Origin: Acidimicrobiales bacterium
GTDB lineage: Bacteria > Actinomycetota > Acidimicrobiia > Acidimicrobiales > Aldehydirespiratoraceae
Reading direction: 5' to 3'
Length of the DNA: 64,000 nt
Assembly: GCA_029263175.1 (NCBI GenBank)
Contig: JAJCXZ010000087.1
Location: 1-64,000 of the forward strand
Below are positions 55,977 to 64,000 of the stretch, one piece after another. The position numbers and the translations under genes are program-made. The notes beneath the pieces are model-generated. The model was not told the origin of the DNA. It did not search any database and saw nothing but the letters and a program-made list of their open reading frames with translations. Each line of letters opens with the position of its first letter. Within the stretch, counting starts at the first letter, position 1.

Positions 55977-57527
55977 GTGTACCCAGGCGCCTACGTCGCA
56001 ACGAAGCCAAACCATCCCGCTGTGATCATGGCAGGGACCGGCGAGGTCATCACGTTCGCCCAGCTCGACGAAGAGGCGAACCGGCTCAGCCACGTGTTCG
56101 TGGACGCGGGGTTGCGGGCCGGTGACCATGTCGCCATGTGCTTGGAGAATCATCCCCACTATCTGGCGATGTTGTGGGGAGCGCACTACGCCGGGCTGAT
56201 CTACACCGCCATCAGCAGCCGTCTCACCACCGAAGAGATGGCCTACATCATCACCAACAGCGGATCGAAGGCGTTCATCACCTCGCCACACAAGGCTGAC
56301 CAAGCCGAGGAGCTCCTGTCCCAGATGCCCGATGTCGAACTGCGCCTGATGGTCGACACCCCAATCGAGGGTTACGACTCCTATGAGGATGCGGTCGCCA
56401 ATGCCTCCGCCGAGCCGCTTCCCGATCGTGTCGGTGGCTACGACATGCTCTACAGCTCAGGCACGACAGGTCGGCCAAAGGGAGTGCTTCAGACGAGAGA
56501 GCAACTACCGCTGGAGGAAGGAAGCGCCCAGGTCTCCAATCTGCTGGCCGGCCTCTTCGGGGTCGACGGCGACAGCGTCTATCTCTCGCCCGCACCGCTG
56601 TACCACTCGGCTCCCCTCCGCTTCAACATGGGTGTTCTCTCGCTCGGAGCGACCGCGGTTGTCATGGAGCACTTCGATGCCGAGGAGTATCTGGCGTTGA
56701 TCGACAAGTACGAGGTCACCATCTCCCAGGTCGTTCCCACGATGTTCGTGCGGATGCTGAAGCTGCCCGAGGAGGCCCGCGCCCGTCACGACATCTCGTC
56801 GCTCAACGCCGTGATCCATGCCGCGGCACCGTGTCCGGTTGACGTGAAGCGCAGAATGATCGACTGGTGGGGCCCGGTCCTTCACGAGTACTACGCGGGC
56901 ACCGAAGGCAACGGCTTTGTCTACTGCAATAGCGAGCAATGGCTGGCTCACCCAGGCACCGTCGGCTTTCCCGTGACCGGAATCCTTCACATCTGCGACG
57001 ATGACGGAAACGAGGTCGGCATCGGTGAAGAAGGCACGATCTACTTCGAAGGTGGCGGCGAGTTCGAATACCACGGCGACGAGGAGAAGACGGCTGGCTC
57101 TCGACTCCGCAACGGATGGTCGACACTCGGCGACATCGGCAAGGTGGACGCGGACGGGTTCTTGTACCTCACCGACCGCAAGGCGTACATGATCATCTCC
57201 GGTGGCGTGAACATCTACCCGCAGGAAACCGAGGACATCCTCACCATGCACGAGGCCGTGACCGATGTAGCCGTCATCGGTGTCCCCAACGAGGACTTCG
57301 GCGAAGAGGTCAAGGCGGTCGTACAGCCCGTCGAGATGCCGGCTGACGATGATGCAGCTGCGGCGATGGCCCGTCAGTTGATTGCCTACTGCCGGGAGCA
57401 TCTCGCCGATGTGAAGTGTCCGCGCACGGTCGACTTTCGGCCGGAGCTGCCCCGTCATCCCACGGGAAAGCTCTACAAGCGGCTGCTTCGTGACGAGTAT
57501 TGGGCGGGATCCAACCGCACAATCTGA
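55977..57527 (+). CDS. Acyl-CoA synthetase (AMP-forming)
   Basis: This 516-residue ANL-superfamily enzyme activates a carboxylic acid as acyl-AMP and then forms the CoA thioester. Motif A3 YSSGTTGRPKGV is near 158, A5 in EYYAGTEGNG, A7 in GWSTLGDIGKVDADGFLYL, A8 in DRKAYMIISGGVNIYP, and the A10 Lys in HPTGKLYKRLL. All core motifs are intact. It is similar to FadD4-type long-chain ligases. The GTG start at 55977 has a strong GGAGGAG seven bases upstream. Transcription should end at the hairpin at 57629-57662. Confidence 0.93.
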   Translation: MYPGAYVATKPNHPAVIMAGTGEVITFAQLDEEANRLSHVFVDAGLRAGDHVAMCLENHPHYLAMLWGAHYAGLIYTAISSRLTTEEMAYIITNSGSKAFITSPHKADQAEELLSQMPDVELRLMVDTPIEGYDSYEDAVANASAEPLPDRVGGYDMLYSSGTTGRPKGVLQTREQLPLEEGSAQVSNLLAGLFGVDGDSVYLSPAPLYHSAPLRFNMGVLSLGATAVVMEHFDAEEYLALIDKYEVTISQVVPTMFVRMLKLPEEARARHDISSLNAVIHAAAPCPVDVKRRMIDWWGPVLHEYYAGTEGNGFVYCNSEQWLAHPGTVGFPVTGILHICDDDGNEVGIGEEGTIYFEGGGEFEYHGDEEKTAGSRLRNGWSTLGDIGKVDADGFLYLTDRKAYMIISGGVNIYPQETEDILTMHEAVTDVAVIGVPNEDFGEEVKAVVQPVEMPADDDAAAAMARQLIAYCREHLADVKCPRTVDFRPELPRHPTGKLYKRLLRDEYWAGSNRTI

Positions 57528-57829
57528 GCAGAAACCTGAACCGAGCCCTCAAATCGGTCGGTTTTCGCGCCGAAGGGACAGCAGAACGTTCCAATCCTTT
57601 CCTGTCCAGCGAGGTGCGTTCTGTGCTCGACACTCCCGGGGGCGCTTACCCCCGGGAGTGTCACTTTTTGGCGTCAGTCGCCGACGCCCGGCCGACAGGG
57701 TGGGTCATCGGGCCCATCGGTACGGACGATCGTCCCACCCCGACTGGGTAGCTGAGCCATTCCTGCTCAAAACCGGCCAGGCCAACGCCGATGTGGAGCG
57801 TGGACGATCCCGGGAAGCAAAGCCACTCC
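57528..57829. other. 302-base intergenic region without a convincing gene
   Basis: This stretch holds the strong terminator at 57629-57662 and, after it, a GC-rich region with a loose inverted repeat (GGGTGGG/CCCACCC between about 57698 and 57740) that may belong to the 5' region of the surface-protein gene. I see no tRNA, no known riboswitch and no plausible ORF. Confidence 0.5.
57629..57662 (+). terminator. Rho-independent terminator of the acyl-CoA synthetase gene
   Basis: A perfect 14-bp stem (GACACTCCCGGGGG with CCCCCGGGAGTGTC) around the loop CGCTTA is followed by ACTTTTTGG. It is 101 bases after the ligase stop and has the T-run missing from the three GGGGnCAGACC palindromes. Confidence 0.88.
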
Positions 57830-60631
57830 ATGACCACACCACCACCCCCTTACTACCGTCGTGCCCGTTCAGGCATGTCTGGGCCAGTGCAACGTCGGCG
57901 CAATTCGATTCGAGTCTTCGCCGTCGCCGCCGTGATTGCGATCGCGGCCGGCGCGCTCTATACGAACTCAGTGGTGAACCGACAATCAGGTGCGAGCGCG
58001 CTGACCGGCGTCCTCAGTGCTGTCGACGATGCGGTCGAGACCGACATGAACACGGTGGTCACCGTCGACTTCGACGACAACGACAGCGGCGACGTGGACA
58101 TCACGTCCTACGTCGTGACCGATGCTCCTGACCACGGCACGCTCGGCGCGCTTGACCTGGTCAACGGCACCGTGGAATACACCCCCGAAGCGGACTGGGC
58201 GGGCGCCGACGAATTCACGTACCAGGTCGACGAGCTACCCGGCAGCTTGTTCGACGTCGGCTCGCTCTCCACCGGCAACACCGGTGCGAGTGTGGTGGGC
58301 TACGACGAGGCAGACCCGAACTGGACGATCAGCGAGACCCTCGGCGGAGCGAAGTCGCCGGCCACCGGGGTCCCCGGGTGGGGCGGTACGTGGGCAGTCA
58401 ATCCGTGGCCGAATGCCGAATGGATCTGCGGTCCGGCCTGCACGCCTGCACGCGGTGATACCGCTGTCTTCCATCGATCGTTCCAGATCATCGATCAGCA
58501 AACCGCTGATCACCTGGTGCTCGCGTTCGACATCTATGCCGACGACGTCCTCGACGAGGTCTGGGTCAACGGCGTCGCCACTGGCATCAAGACCACAACG
58601 GCCACCTACTGCACCGGTTGTGGCTTCTCGTTCACACTCGACGCGAGCGACCCGGCTGTGGGATGGGTTGTCGGAAGCAACACGATCAGCCTGCAGGTGC
58701 GCAACACCGGCGCCGGACCAATGGGCTTGCTGCTCTCGCCGAGTACCGGCGACGAAGACGGCGACGGCGTCCTCGACATCGCCGACCGCTGCTTCGGGAC
58801 GCCGACCGGGGTCGCTGTGAACGCGAGTGGCTGTCGAATCGAAACTGCAGTCGTCACCCTGTCGGTGGTCAATCCGGCAGCAACCCCCTGTGGCCGCGTC
58901 ACGAACGGTTCGTTCGAGAATCCGTCGAGCTTCGGGACCTGGAAGGGCTACCCGACCAGCGAGGTCGACGGCTGGGAAGCCAGCCCTGCCAAAATGGAGT
59001 TCTGGAAGTCAGGTTTCCTCGGCGCCGATGCGCCCGACGGCAACCAGTTGGCCGAGCTCAACGCCGACGCCCCAGGCACGATCTACCAAGACATTCCGAC
59101 ACAGCCGGGTGAGGAACTCACTTGGAGCTTCTGGCACCGCGGTCGCCAGGGCACCGACACGATCGAGGTCTTCCTCGGCGCCGACATCGATCTCGGTCCG
59201 TCGCTGACGTCGCTCGGGCAATTCGCAACCGGGACGGCATGGAAGCATTACACCGGCATCTACACCGTGCCCGCGGGTCAGACCACGACCCGACTGGTGA
59301 TCACCGATATCGCCCACGTCGGCGGCGGGTCGCTTGGCAACCTGCTCGACGCGGTGACGCTCGACCCGACCGGCTGCCCGCTCCTCGGGGCGTCCACGAC
59401 GACCACGACGGTGTCACCGACGACGACCTCGACTGTCGCGCCGACGACCACATCCACGACGACCACGACGGTGCCACCGACGACCACGTCGACTGTCGCG
59501 CCGACGACCACGTCGACTGTCGCGCCGACGACCACATCCACGACGACCACATCCACGACGACCACGACGGTGCCACCGACGACCACGTCGGTGTCACCGA
59601 CGACCACGTCGACTGTCGCGCCGACGACCACATCCACGACGACCACGACGGTGCCACCGTCGACCACGTCGACTGTCGCGCCGACGACCACATCCACGAC
59701 GACCACGACGGTGCCACCGTCGACCACGACCACTGTCCCGCCGGAGACCACGACGACCACGACGACCACGACGACGTCGGGCACGGCCGGGCTGGAGTCG
59801 ATCGATGATGACACCGACGATGACGGAATCATTGACATCTATGAAAATGATGGTGACGGGTCCCCGGTCGACACCGATGGTGATGGCATCAACGATGTCG
59901 ACGACCTCGATAGCGACAACGACGGGCTCACCGACAACGAAGAAGCCATGATCGATGGCGTCGCCCTCTTCCCTGACACCGACGGGGACGGCATCCCTGA
60001 CTGGCGAGACCCGACGGCCAACATCGACGTGACCATTGAGATCACGGGGCTTGACAAGACCAGCGTCGGCGAGGGCGACATCGTCACCCACTCGCTGCAT
60101 GCGTCGAACCTCGGACCTGCAGATGCGGCCGGCACCACGATTGGGATCACTCCCGGCGAGGGAGCGTTGATCACCGGTTGGAGCTTCAACTCATGGCGAG
60201 CCTTCGGAAGCAGCGGAGAGGGCGCGCCAGTTGCGTCTCTCTTCGACGCGGAGGTCCAGGGCGGCGGTGGCATCACCGAGCCGGTCTGCTGGATGGACGC
60301 GACCACGCTCCGCTGCGAGCTCGGCCCGGTGTCGCCGGATTGGGGGATCGACTTCGAGGTCGAGACCCGCGTCCATGATCCCGAGCGCGACCTGACCACC
60401 ACGGCGACGATCACGGCCCTTGGCTACGACATCGACCTCGAGAACAACGTCGACTCCGCAGAAGTCAATGCGGTTCCGACGGTTGTTGCTGCAGTCACCG
60501 AGACCGCTCTGGCCTTCACTGGTGTGCGCTACGGGGTCGCCTGGTGGATCGGTTCGGGAATCTTCCTGGTCGGCCTCGGCGGCGGGCTGATGCTGCTCGG
60601 TGTTCGTCGCCGAGACGAGCTCGACGCCTGA
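57830..60631 (+). CDS. Cell-surface protein with Thr-rich linker, TSP3-type repeats and LAFTG anchor
   Basis: This 933-residue exported protein has an N-terminal membrane/signal segment after a basic stretch (VQRRRNSIRVFAVAAVIAIA), a cadherin-like Ig domain with NDSGDVDITSYVV and GTVEYTPEADWAGADEFTY, a galactose-binding-like part, a domain with VTNGSFENPSSFGTWKG, about 130 residues of Thr/Pro/Val repeats (residues about 522-651), Asp-rich thrombospondin type 3-like Ca2+ repeats (DTDGDGINDVDDLDSDNDG), a DUF11-like domain, and a C-terminus LAFTG (894-898), hydrophobic helix and RRRDE. The last three parts form a sortase signal of the class E (LAxTG) type. No sortase gene is in the window. An ATG at 57791 would add 13 residues. 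Confidence 0.88.
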   Translation: MTTPPPPYYRRARSGMSGPVQRRRNSIRVFAVAAVIAIAAGALYTNSVVNRQSGASALTGVLSAVDDAVETDMNTVVTVDFDDNDSGDVDITSYVVTDAPDHGTLGALDLVNGTVEYTPEADWAGADEFTYQVDELPGSLFDVGSLSTGNTGASVVGYDEADPNWTISETLGGAKSPATGVPGWGGTWAVNPWPNAEWICGPACTPARGDTAVFHRSFQIIDQQTADHLVLAFDIYADDVLDEVWVNGVATGIKTTTATYCTGCGFSFTLDASDPAVGWVVGSNTISLQVRNTGAGPMGLLLSPSTGDEDGDGVLDIADRCFGTPTGVAVNASGCRIETAVVTLSVVNPAATPCGRVTNGSFENPSSFGTWKGYPTSEVDGWEASPAKMEFWKSGFLGADAPDGNQLAELNADAPGTIYQDIPTQPGEELTWSFWHRGRQGTDTIEVFLGADIDLGPSLTSLGQFATGTAWKHYTGIYTVPAGQTTTRLVITDIAHVGGGSLGNLLDAVTLDPTGCPLLGASTTTTTVSPTTTSTVAPTTTSTTTTTVPPTTTSTVAPTTTSTVAPTTTSTTTTSTTTTTVPPTTTSVSPTTTSTVAPTTTSTTTTTVPPSTTSTVAPTTTSTTTTTVPPSTTTTVPPETTTTTTTTTTSGTAGLESIDDDTDDDGIIDIYENDGDGSPVDTDGDGINDVDDLDSDNDGLTDNEEAMIDGVALFPDTDGDGIPDWRDPTANIDVTIEITGLDKTSVGEGDIVTHSLHASNLGPADAAGTTIGITPGEGALITGWSFNSWRAFGSSGEGAPVASLFDAEVQGGGGITEPVCWMDATTLRCELGPVSPDWGIDFEVETRVHDPERDLTTTATITALGYDIDLENNVDSAEVNAVPTVVAAVTETALAFTGVRYGVAWWIGSGIFLVGLGGGLMLLGVRRRDELDA
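59395..59782 (+). repeat. Tandem repeats encoding the Thr-rich linker
   Basis: Near-identical units of about 60 bases encode TTTSTVAP, TTTSTTTTTVPP and related blocks. Units beginning TCGACTGTCGCGCCGACG recur at about 59429, 59489, 59606 and 59666, with shorter variants between. The repeats keep the reading frame and probably expand and contract by recombination or slippage. Confidence 0.9.
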
Positions 60632-60656
60632 CAGCGCCACCACAACTGAACAGCGA

Positions 60657-60688
60657 GACCGGCCGGCGACATGTTCGTCGGCCGGGTC
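60657..60688 (+). terminator. GC-rich hairpin after the surface-protein gene
   Basis: GACCGGCCGGCGAC pairs imperfectly with GTCGGCCGGGTC around ATGTTC, 26 bases after the stop. There is no T-run, so it may slow or protect the transcript end rather than terminate alone. Confidence 0.4.
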
Positions 60689-60839
60689 GCGTTCGGTCCA
60701 GTGCCGCGGCGAGGACCAAGGTCCCGGACATGAAGTCAGGACCCTCTAGGCGAACCGACCCGACCGGATCAACCGGCCGGGGCGGCGGGTCGATGACTTC
60801 AGTGGCTATACAAACGTTGCGTAGCCGGAGGAGATACCC

Positions 60840-60992
60840 ATGGATCTCGGCCTAGTAGTGGCGGTCCTACCAGGAGGGTCAGCAGCGCTGGTACTCAGCG
60901 GTGCATTGGGCCTCGTGGCAATCGGAGCCGGTCGATTCTTTCTGAAAGAGGAACAGCTCGACCAAGATGGAAGTGACTCCTCTCGATCCTGA
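60840..60992 (+). CDS. Small membrane protein of 50 residues, unknown
   Basis: An ATG at 60840 is preceded by GGAGGAG at a good distance, and the frame is open for 50 codons. The protein starts MDLGLVVAVLPGGSAALVLS, has a single hydrophobic segment through about residue 32, then a charged tail (FFLKEEQLDQDGSDSSRS). A possible -10 TATACA lies at about 60807. Strong ribosome binding site, one membrane helix and a hydrophilic end support a real gene; I recognise no family. The 208 bases before it, after the surface-protein gene, hold only the hairpin at 60657 and this promoter region. Confidence 0.68.
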   Translation: MDLGLVVAVLPGGSAALVLSGALGLVAIGAGRFFLKEEQLDQDGSDSSRS

Positions 60993-61006
60993 CCTTCCCC
61001 CGACAA

Positions 61007-61028
61007 CGGCGCTGGTGCCATAGCGCCG
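61007..61028 (+). terminator. Weak hairpin between the small membrane gene and mutA
   Basis: CGGCGCT pairs with AGCGCCG around an 8-base loop, 14 bases after the small gene's stop. No U-tract is present. It could be a terminator for the small gene or part of the mutA leader. Confidence 0.35.
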
Positions 61029-61117
61029 CTGACGAACCGTTGCCGACCTCGTGGCAATGACCACACCATCCGGCCCGAGTGTGGGACCAAAAGGGGAAGA
61101 GCCCTAGGGTTCGGTGC

Positions 61118-62911
61118 ATGTCTGACGACGTCTTGGGGCTTGCCTCGGAGTTCGAACCGGCCGAGCACGCTGATTGGGAAGCTGCAGTCGAAAGGGTGCT
61201 CCGCGGAAGGTCGTTCGACCGTGTGCTCGTCTCGACGACTCGTGACGGCCTCGACATCCAGCCGCTCTACACCGCTGACGACCATGTCGCGTCAGCCGTC
61301 CCCGTTGTGATGGACCCGGACCGGATCGCCCACGGCTGGGATGTCCGCCAACAACATCGACTCGGTGATCCGACCGAGGTCAACCGCGCCATCATCACCG
61401 ATCTCGAGCGCGGCGTCACCTCCGTTGAGCTCGTCGCCGGTGGCGTCGAAGCGGATCAGCTTGCTGAGGCGCTGGCTGGAGTACTGCTCGACATGGCGCC
61501 GGTTGCCCTCGCTCCACACGCCGATCTCAATCTCGCGAGAGCGTTGTCCGGATTGATCGTCGAGCGAGGAGATGCCGAAACCACGGCTAGCTGGCTCGGT
61601 CTTGACCCTCTTGGCGCTGTTGCTCGTTCGGGAGTGGTCAGCGACATCGAGTCCTGCGCCGCGCTCGCTCACGACCTTGCTCCTCTGTTCCCGAACGCTC
61701 GCACCATGACGGTCGACGGCGTGCGCTATGTCGAGGCAGGTGCCACCCCGGCGCAAGAACTCGGCTGGGCGCTAGCAACCGGACTCGCCTACCTGCGGTC
61801 GCTCGAGTCGGCCGGTTTGTCGGTCGCTCAGGGGGCGTCGACAATCGGTTTTCGCCTCAGCGCGTCACCCGATCAGTTCGGGACGATCGCCTCGATGCGA
61901 GCGTTCCGACGGGCGTGGACGCGGGTGCTCGATGCGTGTGGGGTCGACCGTGATGACACCCTGATCGAGATCCAGGCCGTAACCCCACAGTCCATGTTCA
62001 GCCAGCGCGATCCGTGGGTGAACATGCTGCGCAGCACCTCCGCGACCCTGGCCGCGGTGATCGGCGGTGCCGAAGCGGTCACCGTTCTTCCCCATTCGGC
62101 AGCCGGTGGCGACATCGACGAACTTGGTCGCCGCGCCGCTCGCAACGTGCAGCTGCTGCTGCTCGAAGAGTCGCAGATCGCTCGGCTGACCGACCCTGCC
62201 GGTGGCTCATGGTTCGTCGAATCGTTCACCCACCGTCTGGCCGAGGCCGCCTGGATCGAGTTCCAGCGGGTCGAAGCTTCTGGTGGAATGGCGGGTGCCC
62301 TCGAAGATGGATCCATTCGGGTCGCCGTGGACGATGCGTGGCGAGAGCATCGAGCCCTGCTCGCCACTCGGGCGGAGCCGATCACCGGTGTATCGGAGTT
62401 CCCTGATCTCGATGACGGTCTCGGCGCTTCGACGGACAACCGTCGAGGTGCGGGATGGCCAGTGCGTCGCCTTGCGGCACCGTTTGAAGCTCTGCGCGAT
62501 GCTGCCGACCGAGCATCCAACCGTCCCGTGGTCTTCTTGGCGGGGCTCGGTTCGCTGGCCGAGCACACCGCCCGATCGGCGTGGACGACCAATCTGTTGG
62601 CGGTCGGAGGAATCGCCGCCATCGGTGGCGACATCGACGGTGCGGTTTCACCGATCGAGGCGGAGGCGCGATTTGCCGACTCGGACTGCACGGTCGCCGT
62701 AATCTGCTCCTCCGACGGGATCTACGCAGAGCGAGCGGCTGCCACCGCAACTGCGCTGAAGGAAGCCGGCGCCACGCTCGTCGCCTTGGCCGGTCAACCC
62801 GGTGGTTTGCGAGATGAACTCTTCGCCGCCGGCGTTGACGAGTTTTGGCACATGGGTATCGATGCACTGAGCACACTTGAGCGGCTGCATGGCACGCTTG
62901 GAATCGACTGA
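61118..62911 (+). CDS. mutA: Methylmalonyl-CoA mutase small (beta) subunit
   Basis: This 597-residue protein is the non-catalytic subunit that forms a heterodimer with the adenosylcobalamin-binding MutB in conversion of succinyl-CoA and methylmalonyl-CoA. It has the mutase barrel fold (YVEAGATPAQELGWALATGL, GFRLSASPDQFGTIASMRAF, TVLPHSAAGGDIDELGRR) and a degenerate C-terminal cobalamin-binding-like domain lacking the DxHxxG motif, as expected for this subunit. The ATG at 61118 (MSDDVLGLASEF) is chosen over a frame opening at 61079. It precedes mutB by 92 bases, and the two should be co-expressed in propionate or odd-chain metabolism. Confidence 0.93.
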   Translation: MSDDVLGLASEFEPAEHADWEAAVERVLRGRSFDRVLVSTTRDGLDIQPLYTADDHVASAVPVVMDPDRIAHGWDVRQQHRLGDPTEVNRAIITDLERGVTSVELVAGGVEADQLAEALAGVLLDMAPVALAPHADLNLARALSGLIVERGDAETTASWLGLDPLGAVARSGVVSDIESCAALAHDLAPLFPNARTMTVDGVRYVEAGATPAQELGWALATGLAYLRSLESAGLSVAQGASTIGFRLSASPDQFGTIASMRAFRRAWTRVLDACGVDRDDTLIEIQAVTPQSMFSQRDPWVNMLRSTSATLAAVIGGAEAVTVLPHSAAGGDIDELGRRAARNVQLLLLEESQIARLTDPAGGSWFVESFTHRLAEAAWIEFQRVEASGGMAGALEDGSIRVAVDDAWREHRALLATRAEPITGVSEFPDLDDGLGASTDNRRGAGWPVRRLAAPFEALRDAADRASNRPVVFLAGLGSLAEHTARSAWTTNLLAVGGIAAIGGDIDGAVSPIEAEARFADSDCTVAVICSSDGIYAERAAATATALKEAGATLVALAGQPGGLRDELFAAGVDEFWHMGIDALSTLERLHGTLGID

Positions 62912-62932
62912 AGACCAGGGGGGATCAAGTGC

Positions 62933-63003
62933 ATGACGAACACCGACAGGTCCGGCGGTATCTTGATGTCGACGGCGGCACAACCCCGGTGGTCTGAGAA
63001 CTC

Positions 63004-63007
<4 letters not shown>
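62933..63007 (+). CDS. 24-codon ORF translationally coupled to mutB
   Basis: The ORF starts at ATG 62933 with AGGGGGG about 9 bases upstream, encodes [20 protein letters not shown] and four more residues, and stops at TGA 63005-63007, overlapping the mutB ATG (ATGA). It fills the mutA-mutB gap. It may be a small leader that couples translation to mutB, or a chance frame; there is no conserved-domain hint. Confidence 0.4.

Positions 63008-64000
<993 letters not shown>

Noticed and set aside
57500-57751. 83-codon plus-strand frame after the acyl-CoA ligase
   Set aside because: It overlaps the ligase end, runs through the strong intrinsic terminator and has no ribosome-binding site or domain.
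57750-57829. Motif GGGAAGCAAAGCCAC near the surface-protein start, resembling part of a c-di-GMP (GEMM) riboswitch
   Set aside because: The partner GEMM segments are missing or in the wrong order, and the match is just before the ATG; a chance similarity is more likely.
59395-59782. Regular repeats that could be taken for a CRISPR array
   Set aside because: Units are in frame, encode Thr/Pro blocks, have no unique spacers and there are no cas genes.
59278-59838. Open frames on the opposite strand (Val-rich) across the Thr-rich repeat
   Set aside because: Created by the tandem repeat itself; no start context or membrane/secretory features.

Overview
The window is GC-rich DNA (stop codons overlapping the next start are common, GTG starts are frequent) from an actinobacterium. 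The gene set (two luciferase-like flavin/F420-type oxidoreductases, a PAC2 proteasome-chaperone-type protein, an SCO6745-type protein, long-form LeuA, methylmalonyl-CoA mutase as two subunits, many acyl-CoA enzymes, an LAFTG-anchored surface protein) fits Actinomycetota. The mixture of fatty-acid and SDR genes with large GGDEF-EAL proteins would suit a member of Acidimicrobiia, but that placement is inference. I saw no rRNA, tRNA, CRISPR array, prophage or insertion sequence.

Layout. 1-5337 (minus strand): a DesK/NarL-type two-component system beside a MacB/LolD-like ABC ATPase and an FtsX permease cut by the window edge. Three phased TCTCAGGG boxes and a palindrome lie between the regulator and the transporter. 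5408-8896: a very large class III nucleotidyl cyclase with AAA and TPR regions. 8909-13354 (minus): cation/proton antiporter, OmpR-type regulator, histidine kinase and DUF4173 membrane protein. 13444-17069: two overlapping genes that each begin with a Rieske [2Fe-2S] domain, one fused to a glutamate-synthase FMN/Fe-S domain and the other to a pyruvate-oxidase-like ThDP enzyme; this is the most unusual metabolic module here. 17087-22012: an acetyltransferase, a methyltransferase and a four-gene ABC exporter with two ATPases and two permeases.

22154-35112: enoyl-CoA hydratase, then three large GGDEF-EAL proteins interleaved with a minus-strand set (thiolase-like, alpha/beta hydrolase, PrmA-like, PAC2). 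35131-37026: leuA behind a leucine-rich leader peptide and hairpins typical of transcription attenuation. 37055-44792: acyl-CoA, SDR, DJ-1 and luciferase-like genes, a lipoprotein/SCO6745 pair and a coiled-coil VanY-type peptidase. 44865-48322: five overlapping genes (SufR-like Fe-S regulator, CRP-like regulator, methyltransferase, SDR, CysQ-like phosphatase). 48384-57527: a DUF3048 lipoprotein, thiolase, small membrane protein, methyltransferase, molybdopterin oxidoreductase, acetyltransferase, luciferase-like enzyme and acyl-CoA ligase, closed by a strong intrinsic terminator. 57830-60992: a surface protein with Thr-rich tandem repeats and an LAFTG anchor, followed by an unlisted 50-codon membrane peptide gene. 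61118-64000: methylmalonyl-CoA mutase small subunit, a 24-codon coupled ORF, and the start of the large subunit.

A recurring element is a gene-end palindrome with the shared core GGGGnCAGACCcC but different arms at each site (8891, 37023 and 40516), with a stop codon lying in or at the end of the stem.
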